From Candidatus Rokuibacteriota bacterium (GTDB taxonomy: Bacteria > Methylomirabilota > Methylomirabilia > Rokubacteriales > CSP1-6): a stretch of 64,000 nt of DNA. The position numbers and the translations under genes are program-made. The first letter of the stretch is position 1, and the number at the start of each line of letters is the position of its first letter. The DNA lies in assembly GCA_003220535.1 (NCBI GenBank), contig QHSU01000057.1, positions 270,475 through 334,474 of the forward strand. The letters run 5' to 3'. Shown piece by piece: positions 9,142 through 17,453 of this stretch. The notes below the pieces were generated by a model that did not search any database, was not told the origin of the DNA, and saw only the letters and a list, made by a program, of their open reading frames with translations.

Positions 9142-10194
9142 ATGTGGCGGACACGAGCCTACCGCGTGGAGGATCTCGGGCCTCTGGCGGAATTCCTCGT
9201 CCCGCTGGGGGACGAGAGCTTCAGCTCTCGGCTTCGCGGCAAGGTGAGCGCCTACTATCGCTGGAAGTACGGGAACGGACCCGGCGAATCCGACCGCGTC
9301 CGTCTGGCGATCGGCGTCGATGGACTCATCGGCGTGGTGGCGATGCTGCCGCGACGGATCAAGCTGGGAGGGCAGGTTCTCACCGCGTTCGAGTTCGGCG
9401 ACCTTTTGACGGGTCCCGGCTATCGGCGTCAGGGAGTCTTTTCGACGTTAGGGCGGGAAGCGTGCGAGGCGTCAGCCGCGATGGGAGCCCTCAGCTACGT
9501 CAAGCCCAACGCCGACGCCGCCCCCGCGCTCTTGAAGCACCTCGGCTTCAGGCCCTTGCTCGAGCTCGAAACGCTGGCACGTCCCATCCGAGTTTCTCGC
9601 ATCCTCGCCCAGCGCTTCGGACGCTGGCCCTTCGGCGCCTGGGGTCGGCCACTCGACAAGCTCTTCGCCGTTCGCGCATCGAGCGGCCCACCTTTCCTGA
9701 CTCGCGAGGCGATCTTCGGCGAGGAGTTCGACGGCCTCTGGGAGGCGGTAGCCGGCGACTACCCGGCCATCGTCGTCCGCGACCGGACGTATCTCGAGTG
9801 GCGGTACCGGCAGAATCCCACGGACTACACGGTCCTGGCCGCTCGCGACGGGAGCGGTCGGCTTCGAGGATATGCGGTCGGGCTCGTCGTGCAGTGGGGC
9901 GCACGGCGGATCGGTTACCTGGTGGACATCCTCGCCCGACGCGAGGATCGGGCCACCCAGGTAGCTTTGGCCAGGGGAATTCTTCGGTCGTGCTCAGATG
10001 AAGGGGCCCAGACCGTCCACACGTGGATCGCGAAGGAGTCCGCCTCGGTACAATCCACGCTGCGATCCGCTCTCCGGTCGGTCGGGTTTTTCCATCGCGG
10101 CAGCGACTGGGTTCTCTGGCGGCCGAGCCTCGACGATCTCCCGAGCGATCAACGGGCCTGGTATCTCACCATGGCGGACTTCGACGGGATCTGA
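9142..10194 (+). CDS. GNAT-family N-acetyltransferase-like protein
   Basis: About 350 residues with an N-terminal GNAT-like domain. The acetyl-CoA loop is suggested by GPGYRRQGVFSTLGREA, preceded by a strand ending TAFEFGDLLTGP and followed by YVKPNADAAPALLKHLGF, as in the Acetyltransf_9 group. The C-terminal half (from about residue 190) contains WRYRQNP and a second GNAT-like fold. The start may be ATG 9142 or GTG 9124; neither has a strong ribosome site. It overlaps the following methyltransferase by one base. Such proteins occur in EPS loci, where they may modify amino sugars; the acceptor cannot be read from sequence. Confidence 0.7.
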   Translation: MWRTRAYRVEDLGPLAEFLVPLGDESFSSRLRGKVSAYYRWKYGNGPGESDRVRLAIGVDGLIGVVAMLPRRIKLGGQVLTAFEFGDLLTGPGYRRQGVFSTLGREACEASAAMGALSYVKPNADAAPALLKHLGFRPLLELETLARPIRVSRILAQRFGRWPFGAWGRPLDKLFAVRASSGPPFLTREAIFGEEFDGLWEAVAGDYPAIVVRDRTYLEWRYRQNPTDYTVLAARDGSGRLRGYAVGLVVQWGARRIGYLVDILARREDRATQVALARGILRSCSDEGAQTVHTWIAKESASVQSTLRSALRSVGFFHRGSDWVLWRPSLDDLPSDQRAWYLTMADFDGI

Positions 10195-11024
10195 TGATGC
10201 CCGTCCAGGCTCCGCCAGTGTCCTCCGACAAAGACCGCGTCACGGAACTCTTCCGCGTGATGCTGCCCTATTACCTCCACGAACGAGCCCACGACTGGCG
10301 GTTCCTGGCTCAGCAGCGTCGGGTGTGCGCCATGCTCAGCGGGCGTGCCGGCCGGGCTCTGGACATCGGATGCGGCTCGGGTCTCATGACCGAAGCGCTC
10401 GTCGAGCGGGGATGGGAGGTGTGGGGCCTGGACTTGCTCGAGTCGGCCGTGGCGTGGGCGAGCGCGGAGGCCGAGAAGGCTTCCTGGGGTGATCGAGCTC
10501 ATTACGTCGTCGGGGACGCCGAGGCGCTGCCCTTCTCCACGGCGACCTTCGACACGGTGATCGCGATGGGAGTGCTGGAATATCTGCCCGATGTGCACCG
10601 ATTCGTCTCCGAAGTGCGCCGCGTGCTGCGGCCGAGCGGGCTGCTCGTCGTCAGCGTTCCCTCGAGCATCGCGCCCTATCACCTCGCGCAGAGCGTGCTC
10701 GACCGGTTCGTGGGACCCCCCTACCGCGGCATCCGTCGCCTCGTGACCGGATCGGTTCGGCGAAGCCAGATTCCCGATCACCCCCGGCATCCTCTCGCTC
10801 CCTGGCGACTCGACCGCGTCCTCGCTCGTGCGCGATTCCGAAAACAGGCGTGGGCATTTTCGCATTTCTGCTTCTATCCGCTCGACCGGTTCCTTCCGGG
10901 TCTCTCGCGTCGGATCGACCGCCGCTGCACAGTGCTGGAGGAGTCATCGCTCTTGGGGTGGCTGGGGACGCAGTACATCGTTGCGGCCGTGAGACGCGGC
11001 GAGCTCAGCCCCGAGGCGGGATAG
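10194..11024 (+). CDS. SAM-dependent methyltransferase (UbiE/COQ5-like fold)
   Basis: A 276-residue class I methyltransferase. Motif I is ALDIGCGSGLMTEAL, motif II VWGLDLLESAVAWA, and the acidic adenine-binding region GDAEALPFSTATFDTVIAMGVLEYLPD is intact, followed by RVLRPSGLLVVSVP. It starts at ATG 10194, overlapping the preceding stop, or at ATG 10197. It is co-transcribed with the GNAT and PHP genes. The substrate may be a polysaccharide sugar; nothing in the sequence fixes it. Confidence 0.85.
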   Translation: MMPVQAPPVSSDKDRVTELFRVMLPYYLHERAHDWRFLAQQRRVCAMLSGRAGRALDIGCGSGLMTEALVERGWEVWGLDLLESAVAWASAEAEKASWGDRAHYVVGDAEALPFSTATFDTVIAMGVLEYLPDVHRFVSEVRRVLRPSGLLVVSVPSSIAPYHLAQSVLDRFVGPPYRGIRRLVTGSVRRSQIPDHPRHPLAPWRLDRVLARARFRKQAWAFSHFCFYPLDRFLPGLSRRIDRRCTVLEESSLLGWLGTQYIVAAVRRGELSPEAG

Positions 11025-11041
11025 GGAGGAGGAGCGCACGC

Positions 11042-11779
11042 GTGGAGCTCAGGGCCGATCTTCATCTCCACACTTGGGAGCGCGAGAGATTCATCGCATA
11101 CGACGCGCAGGGCATGATCGACCGGGCGGCGCGTTCCGGCTTTCACGTCCTCAGCATCACCAATCACGACACCGTCACCTTCAGTGCACGCCTGCAAGAC
11201 TATGCCCGGGAGCGGGATATCCTGCTGATCCCCGGGGTCGAGGCGACCATCGAGGGCAAACACGTCCTCCTCTACAACATCGACGTTCCCCTCGAACGGA
11301 TCGAAACCTTCGCCGACCTGCGCCGGCTCCGTCGCCCGGAGTGGCTGGTGGCGGCGCCCCACCCGTTCTTTCCGGGCTCCATCTGTCTCCGGGACCGTCT
11401 TCTCCAGGAGATCGACCTCTTCGACGCGATCGAATTCAGCCATTTCTACACGCGGAGGATCGACTTCAACCGCCCTGCGGTCCGCCTGGCCAAGGAAGCC
11501 GGCTTGCCGCTCCTCGGGACGTCGGACAGCCACGTCATCCGGCAGTTCGGGACGACCTATTCTCTGATCGAGGGATCGCCGACGGTCGAATCGGTGCTGG
11601 GTGCCATCCGAAAGGGCCAGGTCCGGGTCGAGAGCCGCCCGCTGACCCTTCGCGAGTGCGCCGGGATCTTCCGCGAGATGGTCGTCGCCGATTACCGCGA
11701 ACGCGCGCGGTCCCTTGGCTCCAGGGCCGTCACTGTTAGCGAGCGTACGTCGAGAATCCGCGAGGACTCGAGAGTCTGA
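11042..11779 (+). CDS. PHP-domain metal-dependent phosphoesterase
   Basis: A 245-residue stand-alone PHP (polymerase and histidinol phosphatase) domain. Metal-binding motifs are in order: DLHLHT at residues 6-11, ITNHDTV, PGVEATIE, APHPFF and GTSDSH. Proteins like this hydrolyse phosphomonoesters or nucleotide phosphates; some act in capsule or EPS clusters, as CpsB-type phosphatases do. I chose GTG 11042 because GGGAGGAGG lies about 8 bases upstream and the DLHLH motif begins right after. It lies 22 bases before the dehydrogenase start, in the same operon. Confidence 0.85.
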   Translation: MELRADLHLHTWERERFIAYDAQGMIDRAARSGFHVLSITNHDTVTFSARLQDYARERDILLIPGVEATIEGKHVLLYNIDVPLERIETFADLRRLRRPEWLVAAPHPFFPGSICLRDRLLQEIDLFDAIEFSHFYTRRIDFNRPAVRLAKEAGLPLLGTSDSHVIRQFGTTYSLIEGSPTVESVLGAIRKGQVRVESRPLTLRECAGIFREMVVADYRERARSLGSRAVTVSERTSRIREDSRV

Positions 11780-11801
11780 ATGACGAGCGGGGAGGCTCAT
11801 C

Positions 11802-13139
11802 ATGCGCGTCAACATCTTCGGGATGGGATATGTGGGCTGCGTGACCGCGGCTTGCTTGGCCAGGGCCGGGCACGAGATCGTCGGCGTGGATGTCAGCAAG
11901 GAAAAGGTGGACATGATCAATGCCGGCGCGTCACCGGTCGTTGAGCCGGGCCTGACCGAGCTCCTGGCCGAGGTGGTGGGCGCGCGGCGGCTCAGGGCGA
12001 CGACGTCGCCTCGGGACGCGGTGGCGAGCTCGGCGCTCTCGCTCATCTGTGTCGGGACCCCCGGGCGCGTCAACGGGCAACTGGACCTGCGCGCCATCGA
12101 GCGCGTCGGACGGGCGATCGGCGAGGCGCTCACGGCCCGCAGCGAGATCCACACCGTCGTGCTCCGGAGCACCGTGCTGCCCGGAGTCACAGAGAAGGTT
12201 CTCGTCCCCGCGATTCTTTCCGGGGCTGGGCCAGACTATCGGCCCCGCCTGCGCGTCGCCGTGAACCCCGAGTTCATGCGTGAGGGTTCGTCGCTGCGAG
12301 ACTTCGCGACGCCGCCTCTCACCCTCGTGGGATGCGACGATCCCGAAACTGCCGGGCTGCTCCGGTCACTCTACGCCGGCGTGGACGCCCCGTTCGTGCA
12401 CGCTGGGGTGAAGACCGCGGAGATGGCCAAGTACGTGGCGAACGCCTTCCACGCGCTCAAAGTGAGCTTTGCCAACGAGATCGGCGATTTGTGCGCGGCG
12501 CTCGGCGCCGACGCGCAGGAGGTCATACGAATTTTCCTGATGGACCGAAAGCTCAACGTGTCCGAGGCCTATCTCCGCCCGGGCTTCGCGTTCGGCGGCT
12601 CGTGCCTCCCGAAGGACCTCCGGGCGTTACTGTATGCCGCTCGAACAGCTGATGTGTCGCCGCTGGTGCTCTCCGCGATCCTGCCCTCCAACGAGGCGCA
12701 GATCCACCGGGGAATCGACGCCGTGCTGGAAACTCGCAAGCGCCGGGTGGGCGTCGTGGGCCTGTCCTTCAAGCCGGGGACCGACGACCTCCGGGAGAGT
12801 CCGATGGTCCCGCTGGTCGAGGCACTCATCGGCAAGGGATGCGACGTACGAATCCTCGACCCGAACGTCTCGTTCGCACGCCTGGTCGGCGCCAATCGTC
12901 GCTACATCGTAGAGGAGATTCCCCACATCGCGTCGTTGATGTGCGAGGACATCCAGCGGTTCCTCGACCACGCGGAAGTCCTGGTGATCGGAAGCGCGAG
13001 CCGGGAGGCGACGCTCGTCCTCGCCGCGATCGGCCCCGATCACATCGTCGTCGATCTGACACGCGGCGCCGTGCGGCCGCTCTCGACGCCAGGTCTGGAA
13101 GCCCAGTCCGATGGCGGCCACGCACCTCGAGTCACGTAG
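11802..13139 (+). CDS. UDP-glucose/GDP-mannose dehydrogenase family protein, AlgD-like
   Basis: NAD-dependent four-electron oxidation of a nucleotide sugar to a uronate for EPS synthesis. The N-terminal Rossmann motif is IFGMGYVGCVTAACLARAGH. The catalytic Cys lies in FAFGGSCLPKDLRAL, and the C-terminal NAD-linked segment has GLSFKPGTDDLRESP. Several stretches (VNPEFMREGSSLRDF, the DRKLNVS region, GANRRYI) follow GDP-mannose 6-dehydrogenase more closely than UDP-glucose dehydrogenase as I remember them, so GDP-mannuronate is the preferred product. Its 445 residues are normal. This is the last gene of the leftward block, and the pseudogene that follows converges on it 12 bases away. Confidence 0.88.
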   Translation: MRVNIFGMGYVGCVTAACLARAGHEIVGVDVSKEKVDMINAGASPVVEPGLTELLAEVVGARRLRATTSPRDAVASSALSLICVGTPGRVNGQLDLRAIERVGRAIGEALTARSEIHTVVLRSTVLPGVTEKVLVPAILSGAGPDYRPRLRVAVNPEFMREGSSLRDFATPPLTLVGCDDPETAGLLRSLYAGVDAPFVHAGVKTAEMAKYVANAFHALKVSFANEIGDLCAALGADAQEVIRIFLMDRKLNVSEAYLRPGFAFGGSCLPKDLRALLYAARTADVSPLVLSAILPSNEAQIHRGIDAVLETRKRRVGVVGLSFKPGTDDLRESPMVPLVEALIGKGCDVRILDPNVSFARLVGANRRYIVEEIPHIASLMCEDIQRFLDHAEVLVIGSASREATLVLAAIGPDHIVVDLTRGAVRPLSTPGLEAQSDGGHAPRVT

Positions 13140-13151
13140 CTCGTCGCCAGG

Positions 13152-14680
13152 CTAGAGGGCGCGCACGGCGGCACGGAGCTCGTTCAGGTGGATGGCCTTG
13201 ATGACGCTGAGCCCGGTGGGATCGGTGTAAGTCGGGGCAACCTGGCCGGCCGCTTGATAGGCTTGGTTCAGGGCGGTCCGCAGCTCGGTCAAGTGAACGC
13301 CTCTGACCCAGGTGCCCCCAACCGCGAGCGTGGGATCGGTCCAGGCAAAGGGCGCCAGCCCGCGTGCGACGCGAACGCTATCGATGGCCGCCCGAAGCTC
13401 CATGACGTGCACCACCTTGATGGGCGTGCTCTGTGCGGCGAGCGGATCGTCGGTGAACGTGAGGGTGGCCGAGAGCGTCACTGTGACGCTGGCCGTGGCG
13501 GTGTTGGCGGCGGCGTCGCGCGCGGTGACCGTCAGCACGTTGGTGCCGGGCTCGAGGACGATCCCGCTGGCCGTCCAGCTGGTCGTCCCGGTCGCCGTTC
13601 CGCTGCCGCCCCGATTGTTGGCCCACGTCACCTGAGTCACCCCGACGTTGTCGGCCGCGGTCCCGCCGAGTGTCAGGGAGGAGCTGCTCGTTGTGTAGGT
13701 CGGATTGGAGGTGGGCGAGGTAATGGTCGCGGTGGGCGGCGTCAGATCGAGATTGCTGACGGTCACCGCGACGGCGGCCGACGTCGTGATGTTTCCGGCG
13801 GCGTCATAGGCGCGGGCGGTGAGACTGTGGGAGCCATTGCTCACGCTGGTGGTCGACCACGGGTAGGTGAAGGCGGGCGGGGCCAGGGCGGCGATGAGCT
13901 GGCCGTCCCGCGTCACTCGTATCGATTACCACCACGCCCGACACCGTCTGCCCGGTGGTCGGTGAGGAGATGGTCACGGTCGGCGGCGTCGTGTCCTCAG
14001 CCGGCTCCGTTGGGGAAACCACACCCGCCGTCGCCGCCTCGAGGGCGTCGATGTCGGCGCCGATATCGGTGCCATCGGTGGCCGCGTTCTTGTATGGACT
14101 GGACGAGGCCAGGCGGTAGTTGCGCTGGCGAGATCGACGAAGCCCACAGCGGCGAGCGAGGGGGGGAAATAATTCTCCGGCGGGTAGATCAGCGCGCCGG
14201 CCAGGGGGTTGACCTCGATGCCGATGAACCGAAAGTGGTGAGCCTGCGCGGCCGTCTGGATGGCTCCACCCACGCCCGTCCCGACGACGAGCTTCGGCAT
14301 GACGGCGGCATACGAGGGACTCACTCGGTTCCTGGGGGCGGGAGGCTGCTGTCGGGGGCGCTGGTCCGGACCGTGATCCAGCCCAGTCCGGCCTTATTGG
14401 GCAGCGTGAACGGGCCGCGGAAGGTCGCCCCCGCCTGTAGCGTGATCACATCGCCCGGTTGCGCGGCATTGAGCGCGGCCTGGAGATCCCCTCCCGCCGG
14501 CACGATGATGGTCTGGCCCGACGGTGGCACGAGCGTGGTGTCGAGAAATGCGCGCGGGAGCTCGGGAGGTTGCGCCTCGGAACTCGCGACCATCGCCGTA
14601 GGCAGGAGCAGCAGACCAATCGCGATTCCGCCAACAGGGAGAAGAACGAGCGCGCGGCGAACGCTCGCTCCCGAGTGCAT
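13152..14680 (-). pseudogene. Degraded secreted beta-helix/Ig-like surface protein gene
   Basis: Read on the minus strand from ATG 14680, the frame gives a signal peptide and the start of a beta-helix domain (MHSGASVRRALVLLPVGG...), then stops after PPPGTE. One base out of frame it continues as SYAAVMPKLVVGTGVGG and PPENYFPPSLAAVGFVDLA. A further shift gives NYRLASSSPYKNAATDGTDIG and TPPTVTISSPTTGQTVSG. A deletion then leads into the open frame from about 13916 with Ig-like sequence and three C-terminal IK-x-x-H-x-x-ELR-x-A repeats. Compared with the intact paralogue at 15161-16897, most of the central helix is missing. At least three frame lesions plus a deletion indicate a dead gene. Confidence 0.85.
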
Positions 14681-14733
14681 CGAAGTTCCTCTCCGTGCGG
14701 AGTACCCGATGTTTCCCGGGGCCGCGAAGTGTG

Positions 14734-14807
14734 CCCTCCCTCGGTAGCGCGGCCGTCAGATGCGTGCGGCCCGTCTCACGACGGGGGTGTGCCCTTACCT
14801 GGGAGGG
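14734..14807 (-). promoter_or_regulatory. Degenerate c-di-GMP-I (GEMM-I)-like riboswitch, copy 1
   Basis: The minus-strand leader keeps the outer P1 stem (CCCTCCC with GGGAGGG), the AAGGGCACACC segment and the CCCGTC-GTGA-GACGGG hairpin with its GNRA loop. It lacks the GCAAAGCCACGGGCC portion present in the second copy and is 16 nt shorter overall (74 versus 90). The deleted piece carries the region that should contact the ligand, so this copy probably no longer senses c-di-GMP. Its downstream gene is also dead. Confidence 0.6.
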
Positions 14808-14833
14808 TCTTTTCCTCTGGAAGACTAAGGGAT

Positions 14834-14850
14834 TGCACGGGGGGTGCCAA
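14834..14850 (-). promoter_or_regulatory. Sigma-54 (-24/-12) promoter, copy 1
   Basis: On the minus strand the sequence is TTGGCACCCCCCGTGCA, with the invariant GG and GC dinucleotides exactly 10 bases apart and a full TTGGCAC -24 half. The predicted transcript starts near 14823 and enters the riboswitch-like leader at 14807. The same 17 bases recur at 17347-17363. Confidence 0.75.
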
Positions 14851-14948
14851 GGAACGATCACGACGGGTCAGGCGCATCAAGATCTGGAAATCGCAGGAGC
14901 TTGAGCGGCTGTGTGGGAATCCGATCGGCGTATCTATGCTGAACGGCT

Positions 14949-14969
14949 ACGTGACACAAAGTGTCACGT
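14949..14969 (-). promoter_or_regulatory. Palindromic upstream activator-type site, copy 1
   Basis: A perfect inverted repeat ACGTGACAC-N3-GTGTCACGT centred about 110 bp upstream of the -24/-12 promoter, a normal distance for a bacterial enhancer-binding protein. The second module has GTAACAC-N3-GTGTCAC at the equivalent place, so the core is GTRACAC-N3-GTGTCAC. The binding protein is not identified in this window. Confidence 0.6.
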
Positions 14970-15010
14970 TTCACAGTAATGTGCGCTTTCTGATATCTCT
15001 GCTTCGGGCG

Positions 15011-15099
15011 TCTTCCCGCAAGTCCCGGAGATGCTGAAGACGATCAACGCGATCGTCGAGCTCGACAAGGCGGCGAAGGCGGCCCCGAAGGCACCGTAG
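15011..15099 (+). other. Short open fragment, possible C-terminal remnant of a lost gene
   Basis: A plus-strand frame reads FPQVPEMLKTINAIVELDKA and ends AAPKAP at the stop 15097-15099. It starts abruptly where the duplicated control module ends and has no start region of its own apart from ATG 15031. The composition looks like a real protein tail, but I do not recognise it. It may be the end of a gene interrupted by the duplication. Confidence 0.25.
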
Positions 15100-15160
15100 T
15101 GGGGACGTACGACGCCTTCGGCCGGTGGGAGCGTCGCGGCAGTGATCGCAGCGGTCGCCT

Positions 15161-16897
15161 CTATTCTTGCCAGCTGAAGGACAGCGTCAACCCGAAGGGA
15201 GCTGCCGGCGCCGCGGCCGGGCTGCAGACGCCCGAGATCGTGCAGGCTTGCCGGGCGTTCAGCGTATCGACGTTCACGCCGATGTCCGTCCCATCCGTCG
15301 CGAGGTTGCGATAGATCGACGTGGCAGCGAGATGGTAGTCCCCCGCCGCGAAGTTCACGAACCCCACAGCCAAGACCGTGACAGGGAAGAAGTTGTTGGC
15401 GGGATAGCTCAGGGAGCTTCCTCCGATCATCAGGTTGCGCGTGAACGGCGCCGCGGCGAAGCGCCCGTTCAGGGTTGGCGTGCCCTCGCCGAAGGACCCG
15501 GACACGAGTCCGAAGCTGCCGCGCTGGAAGATATTATTCTGGAACGTATTCGCCCCAGGCTCGAAGACCTGGTTCGTACTATCCTGCGCGTTGATGGGCG
15601 CCATGTTGGAGAACACGGTGTTGTGGTTGAAGACCATCTCTTGGGCGCTGTTGGGTTCGGGTGAGCCCGGGGAGTAGCTCGCGAAGGTCCAGGCGTTGCC
15701 GAGCCCACCCCAGGTCACCGAGTTGATGTCGTCGAAGAGGTTATTCTCAAAGAGGCCCCGCGCCATGTTGGACGAGGCGTTCGGGTCGTCATGCACGAGG
15801 AACTGGATGCCCGTTCCGCCGCTCTTGACGATGTTGTTCCGAAAGGTGATGTCTTGGACCCGCGATCCCGGATCAGTGCCGTTCTGGTTTCGGACGTTCA
15901 AGCGGATCAGTTGGCCCCCGTCCCCATTCGCGGGCACCCACGCGGTCTCGAAGCGGTTCCCCTCGATCAAGACGCGGGCCATGTTCTTCAGCTCGAAAGT
16001 TGTTTTCGCGACGACGCTCGTGCCGCGCCACCGGGCGGCATCCTTCGGGACGTAGTTATTGCGGAAGTCCAGGTCGGCCGGCCGGAGCGCGGCAGCGCTG
16101 GCGTCCGAGCCGCCGAACAGCACATTGATCGCCGCCGCCTGGATGAAGTTATTGACGATCTTGAAGGGGCCCGATCCATTCCACGCGATCACGCCCTTGG
16201 ACTCCCCGTCATCCCCCGAGAGGATTTGGTTCGGAGCGGCTTTCATGTCGTCCACGTAGGAGTCCAGCAGCGCGATCTTCGCACCATTCATCTGCACGCC
16301 GAACTTGAGCCCCGCCGAGAGCGCGGTCGAGAACGAATGCAGATACACACGGTCGAGCACGATGTTCGTCGCCAGCTGGCCGACGGTCGTCTCGGCGCCG
16401 CTGCCGATTCGGATCAGGGTGGCGTGCGGGGAGCCATTCGAGATGGTCACTTCGAGGCCGACGAGCCGCCACTGGCGGGCGCCGGCCAGGATGTCGATGA
16501 TTGGGGTAAAACTCGCTCCCGTCCCCGGCCCCTGGATCTTCGGCATGTTCGTGGCGTTCGCAGGCCCGACGCGTGTCCCGGCGGCTGGCAGGGACGCAAG
16601 GGCGCTGCTCCGGATGATGATCCAGCCCGTCCCAGCCGCCCGCGCGGGGATCGTGAGAGCCCCGGTGAACGCGCTGCCCGCCTGGACGACGATCTCGTGG
16701 TTCAGGTTCGGGTTCGCCACGGCCGCGGCGTTGATCGCCGTTTGGATGCTGCCCCCCGCATTGACGGGGAAGGTCGATCCGGTAACCGCTGGAAGCGTGG
16801 TGTCGAAAGTGGTCGGAGGTGTTTGTGCCGAAGCGGGGGCGTGGACCCAGAGAAGCAGTCCGACGGTGACGGCGAACAGCCGGAACGCCGTCCTCAT
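15161..16897 (-). CDS. Secreted right-handed parallel beta-helix protein
   Basis: A 578-residue exported protein starting at ATG 16897 (MRTAFRLFAVTVGLLLWVHAPASAQ is a clear signal peptide). The rest is a beta-helix of the pectate-lyase/PbH1 type: strands rich in Asn such as FRNNYVP, LIEGNRF, FRNNIV, FENNLF, FNHNTVF and FQNNIF recur about every 20-25 residues. The sequence GTDIGVNVDTLNA near the end matches the equivalent part of the pseudogene at 13152-14680. No anchor or PEP-CTERM signal is seen. Such proteins bind or cleave polysaccharides; no lyase active site could be assigned. The ATG overlaps the stop of the 95-codon upstream ORF (TGATG), so translation is probably coupled. Confidence 0.85.
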   Translation of the reverse strand: MRTAFRLFAVTVGLLLWVHAPASAQTPPTTFDTTLPAVTGSTFPVNAGGSIQTAINAAAVANPNLNHEIVVQAGSAFTGALTIPARAAGTGWIIIRSSALASLPAAGTRVGPANATNMPKIQGPGTGASFTPIIDILAGARQWRLVGLEVTISNGSPHATLIRIGSGAETTVGQLATNIVLDRVYLHSFSTALSAGLKFGVQMNGAKIALLDSYVDDMKAAPNQILSGDDGESKGVIAWNGSGPFKIVNNFIQAAAINVLFGGSDASAAALRPADLDFRNNYVPKDAARWRGTSVVAKTTFELKNMARVLIEGNRFETAWVPANGDGGQLIRLNVRNQNGTDPGSRVQDITFRNNIVKSGGTGIQFLVHDDPNASSNMARGLFENNLFDDINSVTWGGLGNAWTFASYSPGSPEPNSAQEMVFNHNTVFSNMAPINAQDSTNQVFEPGANTFQNNIFQRGSFGLVSGSFGEGTPTLNGRFAAAPFTRNLMIGGSSLSYPANNFFPVTVLAVGFVNFAAGDYHLAATSIYRNLATDGTDIGVNVDTLNARQACTISGVCSPAAAPAAPFGLTLSFSWQE

Positions 16898-17184
16898 CAG
16901 CCGCTCGCTTGCGCGGGCGGGCGCGGCGTCGATGCGCCGGCCGCAGACAGGATCTCGATGCCGTTGAACCGGAAATGATGGGCCCCTGAGGCGGTCTGGA
17001 TTGCCGATCCCACGCTTGGGCCGGCGACGAGCTTCGGCATGACGGCGGCGTACGAGAGGGTTGCGCGCGTACCCGGCGAGGGGAGGCTGCTGTCGGGGGC
17101 GCTGGTGCGGACGGTGATCCGGCGCCCGCCAACGGGGAGAAGAACGAGCGCGTGACGTACGCTCGAACCCGCTCCTGAAAACAT
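16897..17184 (-). pseudogene. 95-codon remnant of a beta-helix surface protein, still open and coupled to the next gene
   Basis: Starts at ATG 17184, with MFSGAGSSVRHALVLLPVGG corresponding to the N-terminus of the pseudogene at 14680. It then jumps in frame to RRITVRTSAPDSSLPSPGT and SYAAVMPKLVAGPSVGSAI, which in the other copy lie about 80 residues further on. The deletion removed the hydrophobic signal core and the first helix turns. The frame ends exactly on the ATG of the intact beta-helix gene. It may now serve as a leader ORF carrying ribosomes from the riboswitch transcript to that gene. Confidence 0.65.
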
Positions 17185-17231
17185 CCTGGTCTCCCTTCGC
17201 GGAAGACCCGGTGTTCCCGGGGACGAGCGCG

Positions 17232-17321
17232 CCCTCCTTCGGTAGCCCGGCCGTCAGGCGCCTTGCCTGGCCCGTGGCTTTGCAGCCCCGTCTCACGACG
17301 GGTGTGCCCTTATCGGGAGGG
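17232..17321 (-). promoter_or_regulatory. Putative c-di-GMP-I (GEMM-I) riboswitch, copy 2
   Basis: The minus-strand leader folds with an outer stem CCCTCC/GGAGGG and an inner AAGGGCACACC strand. A CCCGTC-GTGA-GACGGG hairpin carries a GNRA tetraloop. GCTGCAAAGCCACGGGCC, a variable AGGCAAGGCGCCT arm and CCGGGCTACCGAAGG then follow. These are the signature blocks of the GEMM-I aptamer in the right order. The position expected to discriminate c-di-GMP from cGAMP (G20 in the Vc2 riboswitch, from memory) reads G, favouring c-di-GMP. A small hairpin at 17207-17221 between aptamer and ribosome site could be the expression platform. Covariance-model scoring was not possible here. Confidence 0.75.
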
Positions 17322-17346
17322 TCTTCCCTCTGAAAGACCAAGGATT

Positions 17347-17363
17347 TGCACGGGGGGTGCCAA
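17347..17363 (-). promoter_or_regulatory. Sigma-54 (-24/-12) promoter, copy 2
   Basis: The minus-strand TTGGCACCCCCCGTGCA is identical to copy 1, with GG-N10-GC spacing. The expected start near 17337 places the aptamer about 15 nt into the transcript, which then covers the 95-codon remnant and the intact beta-helix gene. Confidence 0.78.
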
Positions 17364-17453
17364 GGAGCGATCACGACATGTCAGGCGCACCAAGATCTGG
17401 AAATCGCAGGGGCTTGAGCGGCTGCGTGGAATCCGATCGGCATATCGGGGCGA

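Larger units (their letters stand above)
14696..15008 (-). repeat. Duplicated control module, copy 1 (partner at 17198-17510)
   Basis: About 310 bp that align almost end to end with 17198-17510, an offset of about 2.5 kb. Shared blocks include the leader hairpins, the -24/-12 promoter, the stretch CAAGATCTGGAAATCGCAGG, the GTGACAC-type palindrome and a distal TGCGCTTTCTG block. Similarity fades at about 15008. Copy 1 drives the pseudogene at 13152-14680. Confidence 0.85.

Noticed and set aside
15161..16897. PEP-CTERM/exosortase substrate
   Set aside because: The C-terminus has no PEP motif, membrane helix or basic tail, and no exosortase gene is in the window, despite the Wza/Wzz and sigma-54 context.
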